From: Brasenia schreberi | Taxonomy: Eukaryota > Streptophyta > Magnoliopsida > Nymphaeales > Cabombaceae | Length of the DNA: 64,000 bases | Assembly (NCBI GenBank): GCA_036023115.1 | Contig: JAYKKT010000061.1 | Location: 10,430,501-10,494,500, forward strand | Direction: 5' to 3' | Part shown: positions 51,701 through 57,059 of the stretch, one piece after another | Layout: each line of letters opens with the position of its first letter | Position numbering within the stretch: the stretch's first letter is position 1 | Notes under the pieces: generated by a model | Databases searched by the model: none | Seen by the model: only the letters and a program-made list of their open reading frames with translations | Told to the model about the DNA's origin: nothing | Program-made: the position numbers and the translations under genes

Positions 51701-54700
51701 GGCGCATGTTACAACGAATATAAACCAAATCATTAAGCCTTTTGTGTTCCAACCTGTTGCGCTTTTTTGTATGGATGTGTTCAAAAACACTCCAATTTCT
51801 TTCACAACCTGTTGCACTACAGGTTTGGCTTAAGACTCTAACTGCAAAATCTCTAAGGTTTGGACAATCACTTCCAAACCTGTTCCACCAAACATCTGTA
51901 AAAAAAATATAAATATTAGAGACATAATAATCCACAGTAATGTAAGATGCAACTTAAATATGAAAATAAACAATGTACCTGGATGCATCGTAGAGCGATT
52001 GCGAATTGCAACAGGCAAACCCATCAAGTGAAGAGCATTATCATATATCTCCATCTCTCGATGTATCGCATCTACTATGCTCTCATCAGGGACTAATCTG
52101 TCGATGCATTCAATGATTCCTCGATTAACCTCACCGTCCCTTTTGAAGGTTGTTGAGTACCTCAATGATGGGTTTAGATAGTAGGTTGCTGCATGAATAG
52201 GCTGATGCAATTGTTTATTCCATCTACTATCAATTATTTTTCACACGGGCACATAATCTCTTTTTTTTCCATTAAAGTTATTTCTGATCGCTTCTTTTGC
52301 CCTGTCCATGGCTTCATAAAGGTAGCCCATAGATGGTTTCTCCTCGCTGTCAGCCAATCTCAAAATTTTCACTAAAGGACAAGTAATTTTAAATAATCTG
52401 ATACATGCATTCCAAAATGAACTTCTAAAAACCGTTTCTGCAATCTCATTTAACTTTCTGTTCCTTCTGTTTTGTGGCAACTCTGCAAATTGTTGCCACT
52501 CATCTGAGGAGAACATTCTCTTTAAAGCTTGCTTCTGTCTCACAATACTCTGTACAGATAAGAAGTTTGTTGCGAACCGAGTTGCAGCTGTGCGAAGAAG
52601 CTCTGCACCTTCTGTGTATCTCCTCATCATACATAAAACAAATGCATGGTTGTAAATAAATTTTGTAATATCTTGGCAACACTCAGTTGCTGCCTTTATT
52701 TCATCCATCTCACCAATGTCTTCGAGGATAAGATCTAAACAATGGGCTGCACATGGTGTCCAGTAGAAAGTCTCATAAATATCAGCTAACTCCTTTCCAG
52801 CTGCTTTGTAGTTAGCTGCATTATCTGTAATCAATTGGACTACATTTTCTAGCCCAACCTCTTGTATAACCTTATCAAATTCCTCTCGTAGGATCTCTGC
52901 AGTGTGCCTCTCCTCTGACATATCTAGAGATCTCAAAAACATCAGTCCTTTAGGACAATATAAAAGAAAGTTTAGCAATGTCCTTTCTCGCCTATCGGTA
53001 CATCCATCTGCCATGATAGTGCACCCTGTTTCCTTCCACGATTGTCTCAAAGTCGAACAGTATTGCTGCACTTCAATCACGGTCTGATCTAATATCTTCC
53101 CTCTCAACTTCTGATAAGAGGACATCCTGTATCCTGGACCAATGTTAGCAATTGCATCTGCCATTGCTTGAAAATGAAAAGTGTTTGTTGCATTAAATGG
53201 AATGCATGCATCATAAAACCATCTGCCCACTGCAAGGTCTGCTTGATCGTGCAGTTGTTCTGAAGCCATAGCAGCACGAATTCCTGGCTGAGCACCAGGT
53301 GTAGTGGAAGGAGGAAAGAACGAATGTATGCTAGAAGAAGAAGCTCTTCCTCTACTCCTTCCTGAACTTCCTCTTCTGTCACCTCCAAAGTCTTCAGCTG
53401 CAACCCTCTTTCCTCTGCTAGGTGCTCACGAACTGCTACTACCAATATCTGTTCTAGCATCTGAAGGCAAACTATCAGTGAATCCAACTCCAGTGGCAGT
53501 AGCATCATCAACTTCTTCACACATCTGAAAATCATCCTTTTGTTGTCTCCTTTCCAGTATGCTCTCAATCATCTGCAAGCATTGCCATTTAATACCTTCT
53601 GGCACACTTCTAACTCTGCCTGTGCATGGAGCAACTTCTTTCCTGGTTCCTGCTAGGTGGTGTTTCAACCTTGAAATTCCACCACTAACCACCTTTTCAC
53701 AAAATAAACATCTGATTTTTAACCTTGAACCCTCAACTGGTATACCCCACTGCCATGCCGGATCATCAGACTTTGAATGAGAGTCTCTACCACCCCTTCC
53801 TGCCATCTCAATGGAGTACTTTAATTCAAACAAAAACCTGAAAATAAAAGCACTTTGTAAATCCCCCAATCTTCAAATAACACTCAAATCGAGTGTCTCC
53901 CACTTCATGAATGCAATAAAAATCGTATACACACACTTAATAACTTCATATTTTGTCATTCAAAAAAAACCGAAATAACACAAAAAAATAATAAATATAA
54001 AGGAAAAAAAGGGAAAAAACATTAAAAATATACCTAAATCCGAGTTTGGAGGCTTGGACGGACATCGTAGGGCACGATTTTAGAGCTTTGAACACCAAGG
54101 AGGCGAAAACTGACTCTTAGGGAGCTTGAAGAACTCAAAAGGAGAGAGGAAACCCGCGAAAAATCGCGGGTTTCTCTCGGGCCGGGACCCTTTATAAGGG
54201 TCCCAGGGCATATCGCACGATACGGGCCGTATCGCACGATACGGGCCGTATCGCACGATACGGTGCGATACGCCTGCACCTGCGATACGGGACCCCGTAT
54301 CGTATCGTGGTGGCCCACGATGTGATACGGACAACACTGCAAGAAGTTACATATACGGGTCAAACCTGCTAAGTCCTAGAGTCACACTAGGCTTGGAAGC
54401 ATAAATATGACTTGATTGAGTGAAGAGGAAGCTTGGAAGATCATCTACAAGACCACCATATGACAAGTAGGAAGTTTCCTAATAAGGAAACCTTTTTCAC
54501 ATCCAAGGAGGAATCCACTATGTGGTGCACATTCGAGTATGTTGCCAACTAAATGACAAGCATGTGCCAACCATGCACGAGGTGTGGAGGTGCAAGTGGG
54601 TTGGACTCGGTTGGATGTCAACCATGCACCAACTAAGTACGACTTGATGCAAGCAATAAGGAAGATTCCGCAAGGACACTTCACAAGCTCTTATAAATTT

Positions 54701-56374
54701 CTTGGTCATGAACAAGCTCTCTCATTAGTAGAAATAGATCTAGACAAAGATCATCCATCAACAGTTGGTTAAGATCCAGTGGCTAATGTACACCATAGAG
54801 ATCAATGGTTCCTAGAAGTTCCTAGAGCAAGGAAGTGATGAAGGGCTATCATTTCTATAAATACCCCCAAATGTACGATGTAAGCATCTTTTGGCAAATA
54901 ATATCAAGAGTGTCCTTCTCTTCTCTCAACTCTCTCCCATTCTCTCTCCTCTCTCTCTCTATTAATGTAAGATCTAAATCTAGATCTCCTTTGCCTCTCT
55001 CTTCTCTCCCTCTCTTACTCTCTCTTGAGGCCCTAACCTTTCTTTACTCTTTTCTCCCTTTTCATATGTCCTCCACTTCCTCTCTATGCCTAACTTTCTC
55101 TCTCTATCTTCAAATCTTAATTTTTTTATACCGATCTGTTCCTCTTGATGTGACCTATTTTTCTATCCATCGAGAAACCATAGTTTGCACTCTAGACCCA
55201 ACCCAACACTTGACCAACACTACTACACTATTTTCGTACTACACCTTAAGGTCCATCTTTAACACTTCCAGTTCCCGCAACCCTACTAAGGTAAGAACAG
55301 TCCTTTGACCTTTCCACTTCATGTTCGTATGGAAGGCCTTCATTTGAACATATAAACACATCCAAAGAAGACTTTCAAGCAAAGTTCTTGTGGCTTAACT
55401 TTGTAAAACCAAAATCACTCCAACAGTTCAAGATTTCAACCTGGCTTACAAAGGCAACTTCAAAGGTGATTCAAAGAAGCAAAACCCTCCCCAGAAAAGG
55501 TCCTAAGACCCTCTTCTACAAATCAATGAAACTGAAGGGTTTTCCAGAAGAGAAATGTTTGAAGGAGCATTTTGTTGCATAACTTGTAAGGATACTTCTC
55601 CTAGGAACATCCCAAAAGGTATGCAGAGTACGTCTTAACTTACTGCCCTGCCCTACATGTTTCACTTGACATCTAAAGCAGTAACTGCAAGTCATCTAAA
55701 GTATAGTCACCAATCCTTAACATTCTTCAAGGCATTCTTAGAAAATCATGAATGGCTTAATCTACTCTTTTCCATATTATACATGTAGAGAGAAAGGTGC
55801 AGGATGTAAGAAAGAATGGTCTCTAGTGCTAACTTCTTTATGAGAAAATAAAAAGAAGAAAAAGATAAGATTCCTTAAGAAACAATAAAAATAAGAAAAT
55901 TATGTCCTGAAAGTATATGAAAATAAACTATTGCTAAATATCAAAATATCACAATAGTATGGCCATATTCATGATATGGCCAGTACTGTGGAAGAAATAT
56001 CATGGTATTTTCACACTTTCATCAAATAATTTTGTTAATAATTTAATGATAGCATTACAATGTTTCCCGAACATCAGTCGCATTAATGATTGTGATCTAA
56101 AACATTCAGACAAGAGCTTTTGCTTATCCAATTCCAATTTGACATCAAAATCCAAATTTTGAGATTTATTGATCAAAAAAAGCAAACAATAAGCAGGTAA
56201 CTGGGAAGATAGTACCTTAAAGAATATATGAAAATTCTGATACTCTGCCGCTACAGCAAAGGACTCCTTTATTGCATCTCTTAAATCCTTCACTGTCTTG
56301 CCGCCAAGAACGGTAATGATCGTACTCCTCCCGTCCAGAGTTCGTACATTGACACTCCATTCCGTTTTCTCCAT
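15629..56374 (-). CDS. HRQ1: HRQ1-type (RecQ4-like) DNA helicase gene, 15 exons seen, C-terminus absent
   Basis: The product is an SF2 3'-5' DNA helicase of the HRQ1/plant RecQ4-homologue family, acting in nuclear DNA repair, including crosslink repair. Exons join as 56374-56216, 47381-46425, 26136-26037, 25879-25782, 24226-24053, 21360-21292, 21184-21062, 20985-20836, 20643-20512, 20364-20285, 20051-19957, 19846-19779, 17316-17215, (one unresolved), 15916-15809 and 15704-15629. They encode a ubiquitin-like start, a long poorly conserved region, and helicase motifs I, Ia, II (DETH), III (TATSA) and the start of lobe 2. All GT-AG splices are in phase except around the missing exon. Motif VI and the C-terminal metal-binding domain would follow to the left but are not found. 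All introns together span about 38 kb, mostly transposons. It could be a live gene extending out of the window or one truncated by insertions. Confidence 0.85.
15809..15916 (-). CDS. HRQ1: Helicase exon 14, start of RecA lobe 2
   Basis: 108 nt encoding [20 protein letters not shown] with [15 protein letters not shown], the conserved SPI-E...[16 protein letters not shown] block. It needs two bases from a preceding exon, whereas exon 13 ends in phase 0, so a small exon in between is missing. Donor CTC|GTAAGT. Confidence 0.88.
15917..17214 (-). other. Helicase intron region hiding one unresolved exon; contains a hairpin repeat
   Basis: Phases require an exon of length 3n+2 here. Candidate open stretches (near 16590-16620 and 16770-16830) do not fit acceptor, phase and stop constraints together. 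The region also contains a 24-nt inverted repeat with one mismatch (about 16777-16800 and 16862-16886, core gtaatctcaccttgttctt), separated by about 60 nt, possibly the remains of a foldback element. Confidence 0.5.
17215..17316 (-). CDS. HRQ1: Helicase exon 13
   Basis: 34 codons: [20 protein letters not shown] with [23 protein letters not shown] is a family hallmark between the two RecA lobes. Acceptor ctttag|GAA, donor GAT|GTAAGC. The adjoining intron holds LINE fragments. Confidence 0.88.
17818..18090 (+). mobile_element. RTE-like LINE linker fragment
   Basis: The plus-strand translation corresponds to the LINE segment between endonuclease and RT (aagaaagaagcaaaaaatat region, then [20 protein letters not shown]). 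It is interrupted at 18090 by a minus-strand LINE tail and resumes at about 18505-18640 with a degenerate EVKE...GKS stretch. Confidence 0.7.
18091..18430 (-). mobile_element. LINE 3'-end fragment nested in another LINE fragment
   Basis: It starts at its tail (acaactacaacaacaactaa, gccttttcccata) and reads leftward-to-rightward as the C-terminal LINE domain, with an internal deletion near 18360. It is inserted head-on in the plus-strand LINE fragment that flanks it. Confidence 0.75.
18423..18500. repeat. Double foldback hairpin
   Basis: A near-palindrome ctagaacatgtatgttctag (18423-18442) is followed by a longer hairpin whose arms are tacctatatgtttgttaaaa (18443 onward) and its inverse ending at 18500, with about a 10-nt AT loop. 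It sits at the border of the nested LINE fragments. Confidence 0.7.
18651..19239. other. Helicase intron sequence, nothing recognised
   Basis: Between LINE fragments. No open frame, repeat or structured element that I can support. Confidence 0.5.
19240..19660 (+). mobile_element. Decayed LINE RT/C-terminal fragment
   Basis: Plus-strand readings ILVDELKE, then [16 protein letters not shown] and [19 protein letters not shown] match the LINE region after the catalytic box. It is probably the continuation of the plus-strand LINE beginning near 17818. It lies within the same helicase intron (17317-19778). Confidence 0.7.
19779..19846 (-). CDS. HRQ1: Helicase exon 12, motif III
   Basis: 68 nt encoding [27 protein letters not shown] is motif III, which couples ATP hydrolysis to unwinding. 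Acceptor ttgtag|TGT, donor GTG|GTATTC. Confidence 0.9.
19957..20051 (-). CDS. HRQ1: Helicase exon 11, DE-x-H box
   Basis: 95 nt encoding [20 protein letters not shown] with [12 protein letters not shown] is motif II, the Walker B residues for Mg-ATP hydrolysis. The family usually has DEAH/DEVH; Thr at the third position is conservative. Confidence 0.92.
20285..20364 (-). CDS. HRQ1: Helicase exon 10
   Basis: 80 nt encoding [19 protein letters not shown] with CRILSNLR, the conserved TNPDMLH segment. Acceptor atttag|TTG, donor CAG|GTATTA. Confidence 0.9.
20512..20643 (-). CDS. HRQ1: Helicase exon 9, motif Ia
   Basis: 44 codons: [15 protein letters not shown], then [15 protein letters not shown] and RENARL. 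This is the conserved ALAQDQL and Y-DGDT pattern. Donor CTG|GTTACT, acceptor tgcag|GCG. Confidence 0.92.
20836..20985 (-). CDS. HRQ1: Helicase exon 8, Walker A
   Basis: 50 codons. Motif I is [17 protein letters not shown], which holds the nucleotide-binding Gly-Lys-Ser, and the exon ends IYIFPTK at motif Ia. Acceptor catcag|GAG, donor AAG|GTAATT. Confidence 0.92.
21062..21184 (-). CDS. HRQ1: Helicase exon 7, start of the helicase core
   Basis: 41 codons: [20 protein letters not shown], then [11 protein letters not shown]. The final LYxHQ is the family's Q-motif-like lead into motif I. Acceptor ttccag|ATA, donor CAG|GTATGC. Confidence 0.88.
21292..21360 (-). CDS. HRQ1: Helicase exon 6
   Basis: 23 codons, [20 protein letters not shown] with QGQ, matching the strongly conserved LLPSEMVEHLR-GIGS-GQ block before the helicase core. 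Acceptor aatcag|GAA, donor CAG|GTTTCT. Confidence 0.85.
21361..24052. other. Helicase intron 5 with a truncated hAT end
   Basis: The 2.7-kb intron between exons 5 and 6. Apart from the hAT fragment at 22205-22565 it is AT-rich with no recognisable coding stretch. Confidence 0.6.
22205..22565 (-). mobile_element. 3'-end fragment of hAT family (copy F)
   Basis: It begins AGTGTTGTTCGACGCG, followed by degenerate CGATACGGG/CGTATC words, then the minus-strand acidic transposase tail (ttgtaatcaggatctcaact...ctccttgttgaagatcc). It is truncated near 22565, with no second terminus or target duplication seen. Divergence from copies A and E suggests an older insertion. Confidence 0.8.
24053..24226 (-). 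CDS. HRQ1: Helicase exon 5 (linker with basic motif)
   Basis: 58 codons, acceptor aatgcag|CGT, donor AAG|GTAGTG. It includes [17 protein letters not shown] and a basic KRARKCK that could be a nuclear localisation signal, which suits a nuclear helicase. Confidence 0.75.
24838..24866 (+). repeat. GTAT microsatellite
   Basis: A run of gtat units (atgtatgtatgtatgtatgt) inside the helicase intron between exons 4 and 5. It is otherwise unremarkable. Confidence 0.8.
25782..25879 (-). CDS. HRQ1: Helicase exon 4 (linker)
   Basis: 98 nt, acceptor ccctag|TCTGG, donor TGG|GTAAGG. It encodes [20 protein letters not shown] with [12 protein letters not shown], resembling the family's 'KKRE-SFKT-LWEAVK-L' stretch. 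In phase with exons 3 and 5. Confidence 0.65.
26037..26136 (-). CDS. HRQ1: Helicase exon 3 (linker)
   Basis: 100 nt, acceptor ttattag|GCA, donor ACTG|GTGAGC. It encodes [20 protein letters not shown] with [13 protein letters not shown]. It follows exon 2 in phase after a 20.3-kb intron. Similarity to the family is weak here, so this is less certain than other exons. Confidence 0.6.
27045..28330 (+). mobile_element. Decayed copia 5' region (LTR remnant, primer site, gag)
   Basis: cggtattagagcat near 27290 is a mutated initiator-Met primer site, preceded by LTR-like sequence with a CT-rich tract (27150-27230). Downstream, 27893-28005 reads [20 protein letters not shown] followed by [15 protein letters not shown], the copia gag N-terminal pattern (LDG-NY-EWS-S-LAI...G-L-G). 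No pol follows. It lies in the 20-kb helicase intron 2. Confidence 0.65.
27748..27930 (+). repeat. Tandem duplication of about 100 bp in gag
   Basis: The block accacctccaaagagaatta...agtcctagtgactgat...aatctgatgg occurs at about 27740-27830 and again at 27842-27930 with a few changes. It duplicates the start of the gag reading. Confidence 0.75.
28408..28547 (-). pseudogene. Old copia RT fragment, part 1 (minus)
   Basis: It reads [20 protein letters not shown] then [13 protein letters not shown], the RT N-terminal region ([20 protein letters not shown]). It is interrupted exactly in the KACLVAKGY codons by the copia at 28548-36661. The upstream half is at 36662-36900. Confidence 0.8.
28548..28911 (+). 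repeat. Copia 5' LTR
   Basis: It has a GC-rich palindromic head (ggctattagctgttgggagc, agccgttgggggcc), a TATA-like tataaatagagctc at about 28700-28714, and ends TTACA. The downstream tcgtatcatagtctcg is a mutated tRNA-Met primer site. Confidence 0.85.
29038..31160 (+). pseudogene. Copia gag, protease and integrase remnants
   Basis: The gag start reads [20 protein letters not shown]. The CCHC knuckle [17 protein letters not shown] is at 29724-29775. The protease active-site reading is [12 protein letters not shown], where the usual Asp-Ser/Thr-Gly has become Asp-Ser-Ser-Ala. The pre-integrase reading [19 protein letters not shown] is at 30130-30185, and integrase ends with [15 protein letters not shown] near 31000-31060. 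The coding region is interrupted by many stops. Confidence 0.8.
31694..34408 (+). pseudogene. hAT transposase pseudogene (copy B)
   Basis: The BED finger region (31694-31930), core (32454-32837, with [20 protein letters not shown]) and dimerisation region (33830-34020) are recognisable, but stops (for example near 31753, 32176 and 32440), frameshifts and the spliced-in 3' end abolish it. Confidence 0.85.
33064..33102 (+). repeat. GTGGGC minisatellite
   Basis: Four to five tandem gtgggc units at the junction between the truncated transposase and the spliced-in element end. Copy A has a single gtgggcgtggctg at the matching place, so the repeat expanded here. Confidence 0.8.
34713..36260 (+). 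pseudogene. Copia RT and RNase H remnants
   Basis: RT readings are [15 protein letters not shown] (about 35020), [13 protein letters not shown] (about 35320) and the catalytic box as YVNDII (Asp to Asn at the third position), then [20 protein letters not shown]. RNase H readings include SSTEAKYC and [10 protein letters not shown]. The frame is broken at 35473 by a micro-insertion of LINE tail. Confidence 0.8.
35473..35502 (+). mobile_element. 30-bp LINE-tail micro-insertion with target duplication
   Basis: The insert gtatgggaaaaggtttagtt plus gttgttgtaa is the last 30 bp of the RTE-like LINE/SINE 3' tail. It is flanked by gtgaatgatatcatc (35458-35472) and gtgaatgatataatc (35503-35517), a 15-bp duplication with one change. 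It interrupts the copia RT at its YVND box, duplicating those codons. Confidence 0.85.
36290..36661 (+). repeat. Copia 3' LTR
   Basis: Matches the 5' LTR through its length (ggagcccccaacagctatta, tataaatagagctataatgt), with an insertion in the GC-rich head. It starts right after agtttgagagggg. Confidence 0.85.
36662..36900 (-). pseudogene. Old copia RT fragment, part 2 (minus)
   Basis: It reads [20 protein letters not shown], then the [14 protein letters not shown] stretch, and joins LVAKGY at 28547 once the inserted copia and one ctagac are removed. The region to 37080 holds no clear domain. Confidence 0.7.
37080..37396 (-). mobile_element. Copia 3' end (RNase H tail, purine tract, LTR)
   Basis: On the minus strand 37390-37325 reads [20 protein letters not shown], the end of copia RNase H. 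Then tcccaacttgaggggac leads into an LTR beginning TGAAGAATAGC at 37297. The LTR's far end is not defined. The element is interrupted at about 37397 by a hAT fragment. Confidence 0.65.
37397..38489 (+). mobile_element. 5'-truncated old hAT (copy C)
   Basis: It starts in the transposase (GEV...[10 protein letters not shown] equivalent), continues through the dimerisation region ([20 protein letters not shown] near 37742-37800) and acidic tail, and ends with degenerate CGATACG words and CAAACAACACTG at 38489. It is more diverged than copies A, B and E. The 5' half and left terminus are absent. Confidence 0.85.
38490..39110 (-). mobile_element. Copia leader, primer-binding site and 5' LTR remnant
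   Basis: On the minus strand an LTR-like block (39110 to about 38813, ending ATTACA) is followed by TGGTATCAAAAC (about 38809-38797), a tRNA-Met-type primer site, and a leader with no clear gag. The LTR contains ggcagcctt repeats. The rest of the element is not identified. Confidence 0.55.
39410..39723 (-). repeat. 3' LTR of the young copia
   Basis: 314 bp, nearly identical to 44418-44731. It contains an internal palindromic block gattggaggcatccctccaa. Confidence 0.9.
39917..40074. repeat. 79-bp tandem duplication in copia RNase H
   Basis: tgaaatattggattagatat...aggatgtttaag is repeated directly (39917-39995 and 39996-40074) with a few substitutions. It duplicates the [10 protein letters not shown] segment of RNase H and would disrupt the enzyme. 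Confidence 0.85.
39987..42864 (-). pseudogene. Copia protease, integrase, RT and RNase H of the young element
   Basis: The protease motif reads IID-stop-GATDHM at about 42880-42850 (a TAA in place of the Ser/Thr codon). Integrase includes [19 protein letters not shown] (about 42060-41985) and [13 protein letters not shown] runs 41288-40650 with [43 protein letters not shown] and the YVDDIIV catalytic box (about 40690). RNase H reads [12 protein letters not shown] and [20 protein letters not shown]. Most segments are open but lie in several frames. Confidence 0.88.
42865..43960 (-). pseudogene. Copia gag of the young element (one frameshift)
   Basis: It opens [20 protein letters not shown], then the gag signature [21 protein letters not shown] frame change near 43500-43510 moves the reading to [20 protein letters not shown], followed by the CCHC knuckle [19 protein letters not shown] (about 43145-43090) and the protease lead NWIID. 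The RNA-binding capsid function would be lost downstream of the shift. Confidence 0.88.
44409..44731 (-). repeat. 5' LTR and primer-binding site of the young copia
   Basis: LTR 44731-44418 with the tRNA-Met complement TGGTATCAG directly adjoining at 44417-44409. Confidence 0.9.
44737..46424. other. Helicase intron 2, right end; nothing coding recognised
   Basis: About 1.7 kb between the copia and exon 2. There is a TATA-like ctatatatacataaac near 45061, perhaps from an old LTR. I find no supported gene or repeat. Confidence 0.5.
46425..47381 (-). CDS. HRQ1: Helicase exon 2
   Basis: 319 codons, phase 0 at both ends (acceptor attgcag|GGA, donor AAG|GTAACT). It opens [20 protein letters not shown] with IVLIPYRKK, completing the ubiquitin-like region. 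It then has a Ser/Asp-rich low-conservation stretch and ends with a conserved block, [39 protein letters not shown] and [11 protein letters not shown]. Confidence 0.85.
47445..47650 (+). mobile_element. 206-bp SINE-like element built from LINE 5' and 3' ends
   Basis: A perfect 20-bp duplication agagaaaagataagcaggaa (47425-47444 and 47651-47670) flanks it. The first about 110 bp (ctccacccatgtaagggatc...cgacagccagcgtaaaactt) match the LINE 5' end at 12000-11895. The last about 70 bp (gtggaaacaaagaatccatg...GTT repeats) match the LINE 3' end. It is thus a deletion-type non-autonomous partner of the RTE-like LINE. It lies 64 bp upstream of helicase exon 2 on the gene's strand. Confidence 0.88.
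47671..48397. other. Helicase intron 1 sequence, nothing recognised
   Basis: AT-rich with no open frame, LTR or repeat boundary that I can support. Confidence 0.5.
48398..49597 (+). mobile_element. Internally deleted hAT (copy D)
   Basis: The left end reads aAGTGTTATCCGTATCGTAC and the right end GAGTCAGACAACACTG. A shared 7-mer gcccaaa lies at both borders, so the 8-bp duplication is slightly decayed. Both subterminal CGATACG regions are kept, but only the acidic C-terminal transposase tail remains (49118-49330). It is a 1.2-kb non-autonomous derivative. Confidence 0.85.
49598..51010. other. Helicase intron 1 sequence, unassigned
   Basis: No recognisable gene. A 104-codon minus-strand reading (50648-50334) contains a short internal repeat (gggtcttttgcag twice) and matches nothing I know. 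The segment continues after the hAT at 54340, the sequence to either side joining through caagaagt. Confidence 0.45.
51309..53806 (-). pseudogene. hAT transposase, two nonsense mutations (copy E)
   Basis: Exons correspond to 53806-51979, 51895-51691 and 51588-51309, as in copy A. A stop replaces the Arg after SSSS near 53430 (CGA to TGA at a CpG), and TGG becomes TGA after DYVPV near 52240. The rest is open and highly similar ([51 protein letters not shown]). One core Trp is Cys (DGCTD instead of DGWTD). It probably can still be mobilised in trans. Confidence 0.9.
54214..54265 (-). repeat. 19-bp tandem array in the hAT subterminal region
   Basis: Two full copies and a partial copy of cgcacgatacgggccgtat. 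Copy A has a single, differently arranged version, so this presumed transposase-binding region has expanded between copies. Confidence 0.85.
54830..55310 (+). repeat. LTR-like promoter region (unclassified)
   Basis: ctataaatacccccaaatgt (54856-54875) is a good plant TATA box, followed by a long CT-rich leader (54915-55110) typical of plant LTR R-U5 regions. No matching second LTR or primer site was established, so a solo LTR is only a proposal. Confidence 0.4.
55311..56215. other. Helicase intron 1, right end; nothing recognised
   Basis: Ordinary AT-rich intron sequence leading to the exon 1 donor. No supported gene or repeat. Confidence 0.5.
56216..56374 (-). CDS. HRQ1: Helicase exon 1, ubiquitin-like domain
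   Basis: 53 codons from [19 protein letters not shown], then [14 protein letters not shown] and NFHIFFK. This is a ubiquitin-like fold start, a known N-terminal feature of plant HRQ1 proteins. The donor is AAG|GTACTA, phase 0. The first strong Met follows a GC-rich upstream region. Confidence 0.85.
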
Positions 56375-56720
56375 GGTTTTTAGCCCATCCGTTACACGAT
56401 GGCTCCATCAGTTCCTATCATCCTCCAAGAATTCATCATTCATCAAACGTACTAAACAGAAAATTACTAGCCCAAAAGCAAACCTAACCAAAAATCTCGG
56501 TTTTCCGCAATAAGTTCAAATCGTTCGAATCAGAGTCTGCGAAAAGAGTATAAAGTAAAAGATTTCCAGACGAAAACTTATTCACATACGACCGGCACGA
56601 AATGTAACTACCAGACTAGCAAACTGAGGTTTTCCGCTAACATGACGGCATTTCCGTCGTCCGATCAAGGTCCTATTCCCGCCGGAACTGAAAGCCTCAG
56701 GTAGGTCTTTGGCGCGCAGG
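56375..56720 (-). promoter_or_regulatory. Helicase 5' region with two E2F-like sites
   Basis: This is GC-richer than its surroundings and directly upstream of the exon 1 ATG. It holds tttggcgc (56708-56715, the TTTSSCGC E2F consensus) and attcccgcc (56675-56683, TTCCCGCC core). E2F sites are common at plant replication and repair genes, so S-phase expression is plausible. No clear minus-strand TATA box is seen. Confidence 0.5.
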
Positions 56721-57059
56721 CGATATTTATAGTGTGGAAGCGGCACAGACAGGAGTTTACGTCACAGAGAACGCGCTTATCCTGCCGTGCTCTCTCATCG
56801 ATGGTACGATAACAGGATACGCAGTTGAGAACAAAGAAACGAAGCTCTGCTTTATGATTCTGAATTCCTCAGGGAGATCGCCGTGTCTACTCTTTTATAA
56901 TGATGTTTTCGGGAAACCAATTTGTATCTGCGAATAAATTCAAAACATTTATTAAAAGAATACAAATATATATAATGATATTATTAGAAACAAACTTAGA
57001 GTGGTATTAATAAAGGATAAAATAAAAATAAAAGTATTAATAAAAGATAAAATAAAAGA

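Larger units (their letters stand above)
51011..54339 (-). mobile_element. Near-complete hAT transposon (copy E)
   Basis: 3329 bp, termini CAGTGTTGTC and GACAACACTG, perfect 8-bp duplication caagaagt (51003-51010 and 54340-54347). It is closely similar to copy A along its whole length, including UTR, introns and the ggacccttataaagggtcc-type palindrome (near 54186-54204). It differs by a 19-bp tandem array at the 5' subterminal end and by stop codons in the transposase. It is inserted in helicase intron 1. Confidence 0.95.

Noticed and set aside
54835..55308. 157-codon plus-strand open frame
   Set aside because: It translates a CT-rich tract into Ser/Leu repeats downstream of a TATA box. This looks like an LTR leader rather than a gene.
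55959..56162. Plus-strand frame overlapping the exon 1 donor region
   Set aside because: It lies opposite the helicase intron and has no supporting signals.
56734..56937. A divergent small gene upstream of the helicase (67 codons)
   Set aside because: It is short and unrecognised, with ambiguous start context. I could not support it beyond an open frame near a shared GC-rich promoter.
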